A DNA stretch of 64,000 bases from Saccharothrix sp. NRRL B-16348 (GCF_001280085.1 NZ_LGED01000198.1:62001-126000); one strand, 5' to 3'; positions 1 through 9,001 are shown, numbered from the stretch's first letter. The notes: generated by a model not told the origin, from the sequence alone. Translations and numbers: made by a program.

Positions 1-1098
1 GGCAACGGCCCGACCGGCGTCGCGGTCGACACCAACGGCAAGGTGTGGGTCACCAACATCAACTCCAACAACGCCCAGCGCATCGACCCGGACGCCGGTC
101 CGGTCGGCGGCGGCGGGTTCGCCGTGGGCGCGGTCGACCTGACCGTCGACCTCGGCGCGGGCGCCGGCCCGTACAACTACAGCGACATGACGGGGTCGGT
201 GCTGGGCGAGATCACCGCGCCGGTCGGCACGTGGTCGGTGGTGCAGGACGGCGGCGTCGCGGGGCAGACCTGGGGCACGGTCACCTGGAACACCGAGGCG
301 CAGGGCAGCGTCCCGGCGGGCACCTCGATCACGGTCGAGGCGCGCACGTCCGACACCGAGGCGGGGCTGGCCGGCGAGGCGTTCGCGCCGGTGTCGAACG
401 GGGTGGAGTTCGCCCGGGTCGGCCGCTACATCGAGGTTCGGGCGACGTTGACCGCGAGCCCGTCCGGCGACACGCCGGTGCTGTCGGACCTGCGGATCAC
501 GACCTCCGAGCGGACCGGCGTGTTCTCCTGCCAGGCGACCGCGCTGAACCTGGCCGGGATCGTGGTGGCGCGGGCCAACCCGCCGGACGTGCCGTGCGTC
601 GACGACTACGCCAACGTGGCGAACGTGAACCTGTCGGCGGGCATCCTCACCGTGCGGGCCAACGCGTTGACCGCGAGCACCGAGCAGACACCGGACGACC
701 TGCTCGCCCTGCCGCCGGCTCCCGGCGACGGCGCGGTGTCCAACGCCCGGGTCGACTACACGCGGATCAGCAGCCTGCTGGTGACCATCGAGGTGGGCGT
801 CATCCAGGCGACCGCGTCGGTGACGTGCGACGCGAACCTGAACCCGCAGTTCGCCGGTTCGTCGCAGATCGCGAGCCTGCGGATCAACGGGGTGCAGGTG
901 AACGTGGGCAGCGCGCCGCTGACCATCCCGCTGGTGATCGGCTCGTTGCAGCTCAACAGCACCACGACCACGTCGAGCAGCGTGGTGCAGCGGGCGTTCG
1001 CACTGGACACCCTGCTGACCGACGTGGTGCTCGGTGAGGCGAAGGCCAACGTGGAGGCGTTGCCGGGCGAGCCCGGCGGCAGCCCCTGCCGGGTCTGA
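1..1098 (+). CDS. Secreted beta-propeller / choice-of-anchor P protein, 5' end missing
   Basis: The reading frame is open from base 1, so the true start lies outside the window. The visible N-terminus (NGPTGVAVDTNGKVWVTN) looks like an NHL/SMP-30 propeller blade. A beta-rich middle follows, with a sandwich region near residues 60-165. The last ~175 residues resemble the choice-of-anchor P domain of actinobacterial exported proteins (FSCQATALNLAG, cysteines in a CxxD context, a second TCDAN segment and a C-terminal cysteine). This implies a secreted or wall-associated protein. No enzymatic motif is visible. It ends with TGA at 1096. Family assignment is moderately sure; function is unknown. 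Confidence 0.7.
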   Translation, partial: GNGPTGVAVDTNGKVWVTNINSNNAQRIDPDAGPVGGGGFAVGAVDLTVDLGAGAGPYNYSDMTGSVLGEITAPVGTWSVVQDGGVAGQTWGTVTWNTEAQGSVPAGTSITVEARTSDTEAGLAGEAFAPVSNGVEFARVGRYIEVRATLTASPSGDTPVLSDLRITTSERTGVFSCQATALNLAGIVVARANPPDVPCVDDYANVANVNLSAGILTVRANALTASTEQTPDDLLALPPAPGDGAVSNARVDYTRISSLLVTIEVGVIQATASVTCDANLNPQFAGSSQIASLRINGVQVNVGSAPLTIPLVIGSLQLNSTTTTSSSVVQRAFALDTLLTDVVLGEAKANVEALPGEPGGSPCRV

Positions 1099-1112
1099 GC
1101 CACCCACCCCAC

Positions 1113-1144
1113 TAGTAGCCGTACTATACGTAGTGCGGCTACTA
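1113..1144. promoter_or_regulatory. Near-perfect 14-bp inverted repeat, probable repressor operator
   Basis: Arms at 1113-1126 (TAGTAGCCGTACTA) and 1131-1144 (TAGTGCGGCTACTA) match at 13 of 14 positions around a TACG centre. The repeat ends two bases before the GGGG Shine-Dalgarno of the gene at 1158, so a protein bound here would block transcription start or elongation. Size and symmetry fit a TetR- or MarR-type operator. No such regulator gene is in the window, so the binder is unknown. Confidence 0.6.
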
Positions 1145-1157
1145 ATGGGGGTTGGTC

Positions 1158-1775
1158 ATGAGCCGGAAGTTGCTGGTCTGGTTGCACGTCGTGTCGTCCA
1201 CGGGCTGGATGATGATGGCGTTGGCGTTGTTCGTGGTGGTGAACCACGCGCTGACCACGCCCGGACGGCTGGTTGCGTTCGAGGTGGCGACGCTGCTCGA
1301 CGTGCAGGTGCTCCAGTTCATGGCCACCACGTCGGCGTTCAGCGGGCTGATGCTGTCCGGCCTCACCGCGTGGGGCTACTTCCGGCACTGGTGGGTGCTC
1401 GCGAAGGTCGCGATCACGTTCAGCCAGCTGTACGCGGGGATCTTCGTGCTCAGCCCGAACCTGCACCCGGGCGGCTCGCCGCTGCTCCTGCGCGTCGGCT
1501 CGCTGCTGATGGCGTCGGCGCTCGCGTGCCAGGTGTGGTTGTCGGTGGCCAAGCCGTTCAAGCGGACGCCGTGGGCGGCTCCCCGGAAGCCGAAGACCGC
1601 GCCGCCGTGGGGTTTCGCGCTGTGCCTCGCCGTGCCCGCGTTCGACTACGCGCTCGGCCAGAACCTGCTCGGCGTGCCGCTCCCGGCGGTGTCGGCGCTG
1701 GTCGCGGCCGGGTACCCGATCGTCCGCGCCGTCCGGCTGAGAAGCCACTCGCGGGAAACCGCGCATTCCTCATGA
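1158..1775 (+). CDS. Small integral membrane protein (DUF2269/CopD-like)
   Basis: 205 residues. The ATG at 1158 is preferred to an upstream in-frame TTG (1152) because GGGG at 1147-1150 sits 7 bases before it. Hydrophobic segments lie near residues 5-27, 45-70, 75-95, 110-128 and 150-180. The N-terminus KLLVWLHVVSSTGWMM recalls DUF2269/CopD-like membrane proteins, which begin with a His-containing helix. The C-terminus is basic. The palindrome at 1113-1144 overlaps its promoter region, so it is probably repressed by a diffusible regulator. Specific function unknown. Confidence 0.6.
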   Translation: MSRKLLVWLHVVSSTGWMMMALALFVVVNHALTTPGRLVAFEVATLLDVQVLQFMATTSAFSGLMLSGLTAWGYFRHWWVLAKVAITFSQLYAGIFVLSPNLHPGGSPLLLRVGSLLMASALACQVWLSVAKPFKRTPWAAPRKPKTAPPWGFALCLAVPAFDYALGQNLLGVPLPAVSALVAAGYPIVRAVRLRSHSRETAHSS

Positions 1776-1815
1776 TGGGGAATGGGCACGGTCCGCGCGG
1801 CCTTGTCGTCGGACC

Positions 1816-2167
1816 ATGGTTGACACCGATCGCCGACGTCGCCGGCCGGCGTACGCCTTGACCATCGTGTTCCTCGCCTACGCGGTGGGCAAGGCCGTGT
1901 TCGCCGCGCAGTCCCGGCTCGGCATCCCGGGCGGCCCTCTCGTGTCGGCCGCCGACACCGAGGCCTACGCCCTGGAGTGGTGGGTTTCGGCTTCGTCGGC
2001 GACGCGCTCGTGCTGACCGGCGTCGACCAGCCGCCGGCCGAGCACACCGCCCTGGCCCGCGACCTCGCGTGGTGGGACTGCTGCTGTGGTCGCCGTTCTT
2101 CCTGGTCTGGGGCGTGTGCTGGGCAACCGCCGGGTGGCGGCTCGGTCGGCTGCCCAGCACCACGTGA
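1816..2167 (+). pseudogene. Frame-broken remnant of a small membrane protein
   Basis: Membrane-protein sequence can be followed only by changing frame twice. The ATG at 1816 gives MVDTDRRRRRPAYALTIVFLAYAVG and on to about 1978. The frame from about 1977 continues with GFGFVGDALVLTGVDQPP to about 2075. A third frame gives LLLWSPFFLVWGVCWATAGW and stops at 2165. Each piece is hydrophobic and codon-biased as expected for coding DNA. This suggests a small multi-span protein (DUF3995-like) that decayed, or two base-calling errors. The end lies 4 bases from the stop of the convergent pnkp gene. Confidence 0.45.
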
Positions 2168-2171
2168 CGCC

Positions 2172-4661
2172 TCAGAGCCTGGGGTCGACCGGCTCCGACT
2201 CCAGCGCCAGCACGGCGAACACGCACTCGTGCACGCGCCACAGCGGCTCGTCGCGGGCGACGCGTTCCAACGCCTCCAGGCCGAGCGCGTACTCGCGGAT
2301 CGCCAGCGACCGCTTCGCGCCGAGGCCGCGCTTGCGCAGGCGTTCCAGGTTCTCCGGCTCGGTGTAGTCCGGGCCGTAGATGATCCGCAGGTACTCGCGC
2401 CCGCGCACCTTCACGCCCGGCTGCACCAGGCCGCGGTCGCCGCGCACGAGGTTCGCCAGCGGCTTGACGACCATGCCCTCGCCGCCGGCCGCGGTCAGGT
2501 CCTCCCACCAGCGGATGCCGGCGGCGACCTGCTCGTCGTCCGCCGTGTCGACGACCAGGTGCCGGGTGCGGGTGAAGAGGTCCCCTTCCAGGCGTCCCAG
2601 CACGTCCAGGTGCCACAGGTGGTCGCGGTCGTGGAACGTCCTGCCGCGGGCGGCGAGCAGCTGGAACGGCGCGATCGTGACGCCCGCCAGCCCGTCGGTC
2701 GGCCGCACGTACCGCAGGTAGGCGTCGCGGTAGCCGGTGGCGTTCGCCCTCCTGCTCTCCGTGCGGGCCAGCAGTTCGCCGACGTCGACGCCCCGCGAGG
2801 CGGTCCGCGCGAGCACGTCCACCGCCACGCCGAGGGCGCCCGTGGCCGCCGCGCCGACCGAGGCGTACTGCTCCCTGATCAGCCCGGCCGCCTTGGCGTT
2901 CCACGGCAGCAGCTCGGCGTCGAGCAGCAGCCAGTCGGTGTCGAACTCTTCCCACAGCCCGGCCCTGGTCACCTCCTCGCGCACGCGTGCCAGCAGTTCC
3001 TCGCCCGACGGCGGGTCGAAGAACGCGCGGCCGGTCCGCGTGTGGATCACACCGCCGTCGTCCTTGCGCACCAGGACCACCGCGCGCGACCCCATGTGCT
3101 TCTCCTCGCAGATCACCTGGCGCACGCCCGCGCTCCGGTACTCCACGAACGCGTCCTCCGGGTGTTCCAGCACGTCCGGCCGCTGCGAGGTGGCCGTCGG
3201 CGCCATCGTCGGCGGCAGGTACAGCAGCGCGTGCGGGTCGATCGCGAAGCGGCTCATCACCTCCAGCGCCGACGCGGCCTGCTCCGGGCGCACCCCGATG
3301 CGACCCCGGTGCGCCGTCTCGACGAACCGGCGGCCGGTGACGTCGGACAGCGCGAGCACGTCCGGCTCCCGTTCCGCCTCGGGCACGACGAGCGGGCGCA
3401 CCGGCTCGTACCAGACCTCGTGCGCGTCGACCGCCACGACCTCGCGCTCCGGGTAGCGCAACGCGGTGAGCCTGCCGCCGAACACCACACCGGTGTCCAG
3501 GCACATCGTGTTGTTGATCCACTCGACCTCGGGAGTCGGCGTGTGCCCGTAGAGCACGGTCGCCTTGCCGCGGTACTCCGTCGCCCACGGGTAGCGCACC
3601 GGCAGGCCGTACTCGTCGGTCTCCCCGGTGGTGTCGCCGTACAGCGCGAAGCTGCGCACGCGGGCCGACGCGCGGCCGTGGAACTTCTCCGGCAGGCCGG
3701 CGTGCGCGATCACCAGGTCTCCGCCGTCGAGCACGTAGTGCGCGATCAGGCCGTCGCAGAACCGCACGGCGCGCTCGCGGAACTCCTCCGGCTCGGCCGC
3801 GAGCTGCGCCAGCGACTCCGCGAGACCGTGCTTGACCTGCACGTTGCGCCCGCGCAGGGCGCGCACCAGCTTCTGCTCGTGGTTGCCGCACACGGCGAAC
3901 GCGTGCCCGGCCTCGACCATGCCCATCACCAGGCGCAGCACGCCGGGCGTGTCCGGGCCGCGGTCGACCAGGTCGCCGACGAACGCCGCGCGCCGCCCCG
4001 CCGGTGGCACGGCGTCCACCGGACGTCCCTCGTCGTCGCGCACCAGCGCGTAGCCGAGCTTGACCAGCAGGTCCTCCAGCTCCGCGCGGCAGCCGTGCAC
4101 GTCGCCGATCACGTCGAACGGCCCGGTCTCGTGCCGCAGGTCGTTCAGCAGCCGCTCCGGCACGACGACCGCTTCGTCCACTTCGGACTGCGAGTGCAGC
4201 ACGTGCACCCGCTTGAAGCCCTCCTTGCCGAGGTGCTTCAACGACTTGCGCAACGCGGTGCGGTGCCGGCGCACGACGTGCGCGCCGAAGTCGCGGTCCG
4301 GCCGGGAGGCGTTGCGGGCCAGGCAGACCTCCTCCGGCAGGTCCAGCACGATCGCGACCGGCAGCACGTTGTGCTCACGGGCCAGCTCGATCAGCTGCGC
4401 GCGGTCGGACCGCTGCACGTTCGTCGCGTCGACCACGGTCGTGCGGCCCGCGTCCAGGCGCTTGCCCGCCACGAAGTGCAGCGTCTCGAACGCCGCGGCG
4501 GACGCCGACTGGTCGTTCTCGTCGTCCGCGACCAGGCCGCGGAAGTAGTCGCTGGACAGCACCTGCGTCGGCAGGAAGTGCCTGCGCGCGAACGTGGACT
4601 TGCCCGAGCCGGAAGCGCCGATCAGCACCACGAGGCAGAGGTCCGGGATCTTGAGGTCCAT
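2172..4661 (-). CDS. pnkp: Polynucleotide kinase-phosphatase-ligase, RNA repair (Pnkp)
   Basis: 829 residues with three catalytic modules in the order known for bacterial Pnkp. An N-terminal 5'-OH kinase carries P-loop GASGSGKST at 15-23. A metallophosphoesterase 2',3'-phosphatase has GDVHG at 186-190, then GDLVDRGPD and GNHEQK. A C-terminal adenylyltransferase/ligase has the KHMG nucleophile motif with Lys521. Bacterial Pnkp heals and seals broken RNA together with Hen1, which adds a 2'-O-methyl mark that blocks re-cleavage. The ATG at 4661 shares one base with the hen1 stop (TGATG), so translation is coupled. An in-frame extension further upstream overlaps hen1 in another frame and is not credible. 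Identification is firm. Confidence 0.95.
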   Translation of the reverse strand: MDLKIPDLCLVVLIGASGSGKSTFARRHFLPTQVLSSDYFRGLVADDENDQSASAAAFETLHFVAGKRLDAGRTTVVDATNVQRSDRAQLIELAREHNVLPVAIVLDLPEEVCLARNASRPDRDFGAHVVRRHRTALRKSLKHLGKEGFKRVHVLHSQSEVDEAVVVPERLLNDLRHETGPFDVIGDVHGCRAELEDLLVKLGYALVRDDEGRPVDAVPPAGRRAAFVGDLVDRGPDTPGVLRLVMGMVEAGHAFAVCGNHEQKLVRALRGRNVQVKHGLAESLAQLAAEPEEFRERAVRFCDGLIAHYVLDGGDLVIAHAGLPEKFHGRASARVRSFALYGDTTGETDEYGLPVRYPWATEYRGKATVLYGHTPTPEVEWINNTMCLDTGVVFGGRLTALRYPEREVVAVDAHEVWYEPVRPLVVPEAEREPDVLALSDVTGRRFVETAHRGRIGVRPEQAASALEVMSRFAIDPHALLYLPPTMAPTATSQRPDVLEHPEDAFVEYRSAGVRQVICEEKHMGSRAVVLVRKDDGGVIHTRTGRAFFDPPSGEELLARVREEVTRAGLWEEFDTDWLLLDAELLPWNAKAAGLIREQYASVGAAATGALGVAVDVLARTASRGVDVGELLARTESRRANATGYRDAYLRYVRPTDGLAGVTIAPFQLLAARGRTFHDRDHLWHLDVLGRLEGDLFTRTRHLVVDTADDEQVAAGIRWWEDLTAAGGEGMVVKPLANLVRGDRGLVQPGVKVRGREYLRIIYGPDYTEPENLERLRKRGLGAKRSLAIREYALGLEALERVARDEPLWRVHECVFAVLALESEPVDPRL

Positions 4662-6025
4662 CAGTCCTCCACGCTGCTGTGCTCGACGAGGGTGAAGACG
4701 GCGAGCTGGGTCGGCGCGCCGCGCTCGGGATCCACCGGTCCGATCGGCAGGTGGGTCACGGTGTAGCCACGGCGGTGCGCGACGCCGTCCGCCCAGTCCG
4801 CGAACTCGGCCCTGGTCCACTCGAAGCGGTGGTCGGAGTGCCGGTGCCGCCCTTCCGGCAGCGTCTCGAACAGCGCGTTGTACTCGACGTTCGGCGTGGT
4901 GACCAGGACCGTGCGCGGCCGTGCGACGACGAACACCGAGTGCTCCAACGCGGGCAGGCGGTCCGGGTCGAGGTGTTCCACCACCTCCATCAGCACGGCG
5001 GCGTCGTAGCCCTTCAGGTCCGGGTCGGCGTAGGTCAGCGACGACTGGCGCAACGTGAGCCGGGCGCGCTGACGATCCGACATCTTGTCCACGTTCAGCT
5101 TGCGCGCGGCCGTGGCCAGGGCGTTCGCGGACACGTCCACGCCCTGGATGCGGGTGAAGCCGGGGTCTTCGAGCAGGGCGCGCAGCAACGCGCCACCGCC
5201 GCAACCCAGGTCGAGCACGGAACGCGCGCCGACCTGCTTGAGCTGCTCGACGATCGCCTCGCGGCGCTGCACGGCCAGCGACATCTTCGGCTCGACGAGC
5301 GCGTTGTCCAGCTCCTCCGGCTCGACCTCCTCGACGTCGGCCAGGCGGGCCAGCGCGGACCGCACCAGCGGGCGGCGGCGCATCAGGTACCGGGTGGTGA
5401 TCAGCTCGCGGTCGGGGTGCGCGCCGAGCCACCCCTCCCCCGCGCGCAGCAGCTTGTCCACCTCGTCCTCGGAGACCCAGTAGTGCTTGTCGCCGTCGAG
5501 GACGGGCAGCAGGACGTACAGGTGCTTCAGGGCTTCGGACAGCGTGAGCGTGCCGGTGAGGGTGACGTCGGCGTACCGCGAGTCGTCGCCGTCGCCGAGC
5601 GGGAGGGGCGTGATGTGCGTGGTCCAGCCCAACGGCGTGAAGAGCTGGTCGACCAGGCGGTGCGGCAGGACGGGCACGCGCACGGTGAGCGGGATCGGGG
5701 TGGCTGCCACGTCCGCGCGGCTCTGGCTGCGGCCGTTCATCGCGGTGCGGAACACCGAGCCGAGCGCGACCGTCAGCAGCGAGCCGGCCACGTACGGGCG
5801 GTCGTTGACGTACTGGGTGAGCGTGCTGCCGGGACCGCGCACCAGCGCGACCGGGTCGACCTCCAGCAGGAGCGCGACCGTGCACTCCTCCTCGTCCGCG
5901 CGCGGGTAGAAGACGTGCGCGGTGCCGGAGGAAGTGGTGAACGACTGCGCCCGATCGGGATGTTTGTGCAGGAGGTGGCTGAGGTCGGTGGCCGGGCGGT
6001 GGGTCGTGGTCAGGGTGAGCAGCAC
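4661..6025 (-). CDS. hen1: 3'-terminal RNA ribose 2'-O-methyltransferase Hen1
   Basis: 454 residues, first gene of the RNA-repair operon. The N-terminal half (residues 1-~240) is the bacterial-specific Hen1 region that supports Pnkp ligation. The C-terminal half is a SAM methyltransferase with VLDLGCGGGALLRALL. Metal-binding Hen1 signatures are present: EVVEHLD and, downstream, RHRHSDHRFEW. It methylates the 2'-OH of the 3' terminal nucleotide at the cleavage site before sealing. The start is GTG (MLLTLTTTHRPATDL), as usual in the family. It is followed directly by pnkp. The 129-bp space upstream, shared with the divergent SodC-like gene, shows no clear operator. Confidence 0.95.
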   Translation of the reverse strand: MLLTLTTTHRPATDLSHLLHKHPDRAQSFTTSSGTAHVFYPRADEEECTVALLLEVDPVALVRGPGSTLTQYVNDRPYVAGSLLTVALGSVFRTAMNGRSQSRADVAATPIPLTVRVPVLPHRLVDQLFTPLGWTTHITPLPLGDGDDSRYADVTLTGTLTLSEALKHLYVLLPVLDGDKHYWVSEDEVDKLLRAGEGWLGAHPDRELITTRYLMRRRPLVRSALARLADVEEVEPEELDNALVEPKMSLAVQRREAIVEQLKQVGARSVLDLGCGGGALLRALLEDPGFTRIQGVDVSANALATAARKLNVDKMSDRQRARLTLRQSSLTYADPDLKGYDAAVLMEVVEHLDPDRLPALEHSVFVVARPRTVLVTTPNVEYNALFETLPEGRHRHSDHRFEWTRAEFADWADGVAHRRGYTVTHLPIGPVDPERGAPTQLAVFTLVEHSSVED

Positions 6026-6154
6026 GTCGTCCAGTGTGGACGAGGTGAACCGCCCACCGCCCCCGAATTACGAGGGTCTTACGGTGAACCCGGCCCATGA
6101 CGATCGGTGCTAATTTCGGATGGGCCGCCGCCTTGTCCTACGGAAGGCAGAAGT

Positions 6155-6717
6155 GTGAAACGTCTGATCCCCCTGGTCATCGGCGGATTGCTCGCGACAG
6201 CGGTGACGCCGATGGCGTCCGCGGAGAGCACCCGGGGCTCCGGAGTCGCGGTGACGGTGGCCCGCTTCGCCACCCCCGACGCCGCGACCAAGGCCTACAC
6301 CTACGACCCGGCGCTGATCGCGCCCGGCGCGGCCGTGATGGTCGTGGCCACCCCGGTGCGCCGTGCCACGAAAACCCTGCTCAGCGTCTACGGCCTGGTG
6401 CCGAACCGGACCTACGGCGCGCACGCGCACCAACGGCCGTGCGGCGCGGCGCCCACCGACGCCGGCGCGCACCACCAGCACGTGGTCGACCCGAACCAGC
6501 CGTCGGTGGACCCGGCCTACGCCAACCCCGAGAACGAGCTCTGGCTCGACTTCACCACCGACGACCGCGGCCGCGCGGTGGTCGGCGCGGTCGTGCCGTG
6601 GCGGTTCGCCGACCGCCGGGCGGGCTCGGTCTGATCCACGCCCAGCGCACGGCCACCGAACCGGGCAAGGCGGGCACCGCCGGTCCCCGGCTCGGCTGCG
6701 CGACGGTCGACTTCTGA
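6155..6717 (+). pseudogene. Exported SodC-like (Cu/Zn superoxide dismutase family) protein, frameshifted near the 3' end
   Basis: GTG at 6155 follows GGAAGG at 6142-6147 and opens a Sec signal peptide (MKRLIPLVIGGLLATAVTPMASA). The mature part has a family-like GLVPNRTYGAHAHQRPCG segment and HHQHVVDPNQ. The frame stops at 6632-6634 just after DRRAGSV. The expected C-terminus (LIHAQRTATEPGKAGTAGPRLGCATVDF, stop at 6715) continues in the +1 frame, with the second family cysteine. Loss of one base near 6631 (GTC-TG instead of GTC-NTG) explains this. Either the gene lost its last strand and disulphide, or the assembly has one missing base. It may be a redox-inactive SodC homologue. Confidence 0.75.
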
Positions 6718-6725
6718 GCTGACGG

Positions 6726-6759
6726 CAGGCTGGCCCGGTGGGAGCCGGGGGCCGGCCTG
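6726..6759 (+). terminator. Hairpin terminator after the SodC-like gene
   Basis: CAGGC at 6726-6730 pairs with GCCTG at 6755-6759, and GGCCC pairs with GGGCC further in, giving a GC-rich stem of about 11 bp with one G-U pair. There is no U-tract, as is common in actinomycetes. Confidence 0.5.
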
Positions 6760-6829
6760 TTGCGGAAACGGCAACAAGGTTTGCCGATCCGTCGACCTCG
6801 CACGCATGGTGGTCGTGGAGGTGGTCGCG

Positions 6830-7846
6830 ATGACCTTTCAGCTGAGTGACAGCTATGACGTGGCAGTGGTCGGCGGTGGGGCCGCCGGGCTCAACGGCGC
6901 CCTGATGCTGGCGCGGTCGCGGCGGTCGGTGGTCGTGATCGACGCCGGGTCGCCGCGCAACGCGCCGGCCGACGGCGTGCACGGGCTGCTGGCCAGGGAC
7001 GGGATGCCGCCGGCCGAGCTGGTGGCCCGCGGCCGGGAGGAGGTCCGGGGTTACGGCGGCCACGTGGTGACCGGCGAGGTCGACGCCGTGACGCGTGCCG
7101 GCGACGGGTTCGCGGTGGCGCTGGCCGACGGCCGCGCGGTCCGGGCCCGCCGGCTGCTGGTGACCACGGGCCTGGTGGACGAGCTGCCGGACGTGCCGGG
7201 GCTGCGCGAGCGCTGGGGCCGCGACGTGGTGCACTGCGCGTACTGCCACGGCTGGGAGGTCCGCGACCAGGCGATCGGCGTGTTGGCGAGCGGGCCGATG
7301 GCGGTGCACCAGGCGTTGATGTTCCGGCAGCTGAGCGCCGACGTCACGTTCTTCTCCCACACGCAGCCGCCGACCGCCGAGCAGGCCGAGCAGCTGGCCG
7401 CGCGCGGCGTCGACGTCGTGGCGGGCGAGGTCGCGGCCCTGGAGATCGCCGGCGACCGCATCGTCGGCGTGCGGCTCGCCGACGGCCGCACGGTGGGCCG
7501 GGAAGTGGTCGCGGTCGCGTCGCGGATGGTGGCGCGCGCCGGTTTCCTGGCCGCGCTGGGGCTCGAACCCGTCGCGCACCCGTCCGGGATGGGCGAGCAC
7601 GTCCCCGCCGACGCGTTCGGCCGCACCGACGTGCCCGGCGTGTGGGTCGCGGGCAACGTCACCGACCTGTCCGCGCAGGTCGGCGCCGCCGCCGCGGCGG
7701 GCGCCACGGCCGGCGCCCAGATCAACGCCGACCTGATCGCGGAGGAGACCCGCCTCGCCGTCGAGGCACACCGGGGCCCGTTCTCCCACGAGTCCGAGGC
7801 ACGGGTCGCCGAACTCGTCGCGGGCGACCGCCGCCACGGCGGGTGA
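6830..7846 (+). CDS. NAD(P)/FAD-dependent oxidoreductase, thioredoxin-reductase-like
   Basis: 338 residues. ATG at 6830 is chosen over the ATG at 6806 because GGAGGTGG at 6817-6824 is correctly spaced. It has an N-terminal FAD-binding VVGGGAAGLNGAL motif, the redox-family signature CAYCHGWEVRD with Cys136 and Cys139, a shortened nucleotide-binding central domain and a C-terminal GVWVAGNVTDL FAD motif. It matches the single-gene thioredoxin-reductase-like family of actinomycetes, often of unknown substrate. The central GxGxxG of true thioredoxin reductases is replaced (VLASGPMAV), so NADPH use by a classical mechanism is uncertain. Monocistronic; a hairpin follows the stop. Confidence 0.85.
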   Translation: MTFQLSDSYDVAVVGGGAAGLNGALMLARSRRSVVVIDAGSPRNAPADGVHGLLARDGMPPAELVARGREEVRGYGGHVVTGEVDAVTRAGDGFAVALADGRAVRARRLLVTTGLVDELPDVPGLRERWGRDVVHCAYCHGWEVRDQAIGVLASGPMAVHQALMFRQLSADVTFFSHTQPPTAEQAEQLAARGVDVVAGEVAALEIAGDRIVGVRLADGRTVGREVVAVASRMVARAGFLAALGLEPVAHPSGMGEHVPADAFGRTDVPGVWVAGNVTDLSAQVGAAAAAGATAGAQINADLIAEETRLAVEAHRGPFSHESEARVAELVAGDRRHGG

Positions 7847-7863
7847 GGCGGCGGAAAGCCGAT

Positions 7864-7903
7864 GCCCGCACCGGCCGCGTCGTGCGCGGGACCCGGTGCG
7901 GGC
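7864..7903. terminator. Bidirectional terminator between convergent genes
   Basis: GCCCGCACCGG (7864-7874) and CCGGTGCGGGC (7893-7903) form a perfect 11-bp stem with an 18-base loop. It lies between the stops of the oxidoreductase (+) and the transporter (-). Confidence 0.6.
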
Positions 7904-7924
7904 GCGGGGGCTTCGGCCGATGGG

Positions 7925-8824
7925 TCACGTCCCGCTCGGCGTCACCTCGCGGTCGGCGGTCGCAGCCGACGTGCGGCGGGCCACGACGAGGCCGAAGACC
8001 AAGGCGGTGAAGAACATGACGAACCCGTAGGTCACCGGCGGCATGGCCATCACCGTGTTGTTGAGCAGCGACGGGCTCATCGCGATGCCGATCGCCAGCG
8101 GGCCGTTGTGCAGGCCGATCTCGAACGCGGAGGCGGTCGACTCGCGCGGGCCGACCTTCATCAGGCGCGGCCCGAAGTACCCGATCGCCATGCCGAGCAG
8201 GTTGAACAGCACCACCACGACGATGATCTCACCGAGGATGGCGAAGACCTCCTCGCCGAGGCCCGCGATCACGCTGGTGATCATGATGATCAGGACGACC
8301 ACCGAGAGGATCTTGACCGGCCGTTCCATGCGGATGGCGAAGGCGGAGAACTTCGCGCGCACCGCCATGCCGATCGCGATCGGGATCAGCACGATCGCGA
8401 ACACCTGGAGGACCTTGTCGAACTGCAGGCCGATCGAGCTGTCCGCGCCGATGAAGCCCGCGACCGACAGGTTGACGATCAGCGGCAGGGTGAACATCGC
8501 CAGCACCGAGTTGACCGCCGTCAACGAGATGTTGAGCGCCACGTCGCCCTTGAACAGGTGGCTGTAGAGGCTGGCCGTGCTGCCGCCCGGCGACGCGGCG
8601 AGCAGCATCATGCCGATCGCCAACTCGGGCCGGAGGTTGAACGCGACCACGAGACCGAGGCAGATCGCGGGCAGCACCACCATCTGGCAGACCAGGCAGA
8701 CCACCATCGCCCGCGGGTACCTCACCACCCGGCGGAAGTCCTCCAAGGTCAACGTCAGGCCGAGCCCCAGCATGATCACGGCCACGGTGATGGGAAAAAG
8801 GAGGAGTACCGTGGAATTCGTCAT
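7925..8824 (-). CDS. Bile acid:sodium symporter (BASS) family transporter
   Basis: 299 residues, nearly all membrane-embedded, with about nine to ten helices as usual for BASS/SBF proteins. Typical features are MLGLGLTLTLEDFRRVVRYPRA in the first helix pair, LLAASPGGSTASLYSHLFKGD and the C-terminal FEIGLHNGPLAIGIAM with the family E/N pattern. BASS proteins carry organic anions or bile-acid-like compounds with Na+. The substrate cannot be read here. It is transcribed alone from a promoter in 8825-8964. Confidence 0.88.
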   Translation of the reverse strand: MTNSTVLLLFPITVAVIMLGLGLTLTLEDFRRVVRYPRAMVVCLVCQMVVLPAICLGLVVAFNLRPELAIGMMLLAASPGGSTASLYSHLFKGDVALNISLTAVNSVLAMFTLPLIVNLSVAGFIGADSSIGLQFDKVLQVFAIVLIPIAIGMAVRAKFSAFAIRMERPVKILSVVVLIIMITSVIAGLGEEVFAILGEIIVVVVLFNLLGMAIGYFGPRLMKVGPRESTASAFEIGLHNGPLAIGIAMSPSLLNNTVMAMPPVTYGFVMFFTALVFGLVVARRTSAATADREVTPSGT

Positions 8825-8964
8825 GCCACCCTGCCTTCCGCTTGGAGCGAGGTACAGGGAGTTTCACACCGGCGGTCGACCCGCTACTTCTCCAGCGTTG
8901 CCGTTTACGCCCGATTCGCCGTGGTCGCACGGGTTCCTCGGCGGCTGAAGCCGGTCGTGCGGAA

Positions 8965-9001
8965 CGCGCGTGCGCCGCTCGACGTGAGCGGCGCACGCGC
9001 G
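8965..9001 (-). terminator. Terminator of argG
   Basis: Perfect 16-bp stem (8965-8980 with 8986-9001, CGCGCGTGCGCCGCTC) and a 5-base loop GACGT, 19 bases beyond the argG stop. Confidence 0.7.

Noticed and set aside
6758..6776. TGTTGC-N7-GCAACA inverted repeat upstream of the FAD oxidoreductase as an operator
   Set aside because: Only six bases per arm, adjacent to and partly overlapping the preceding terminator hairpin. Too short to call without a second copy.
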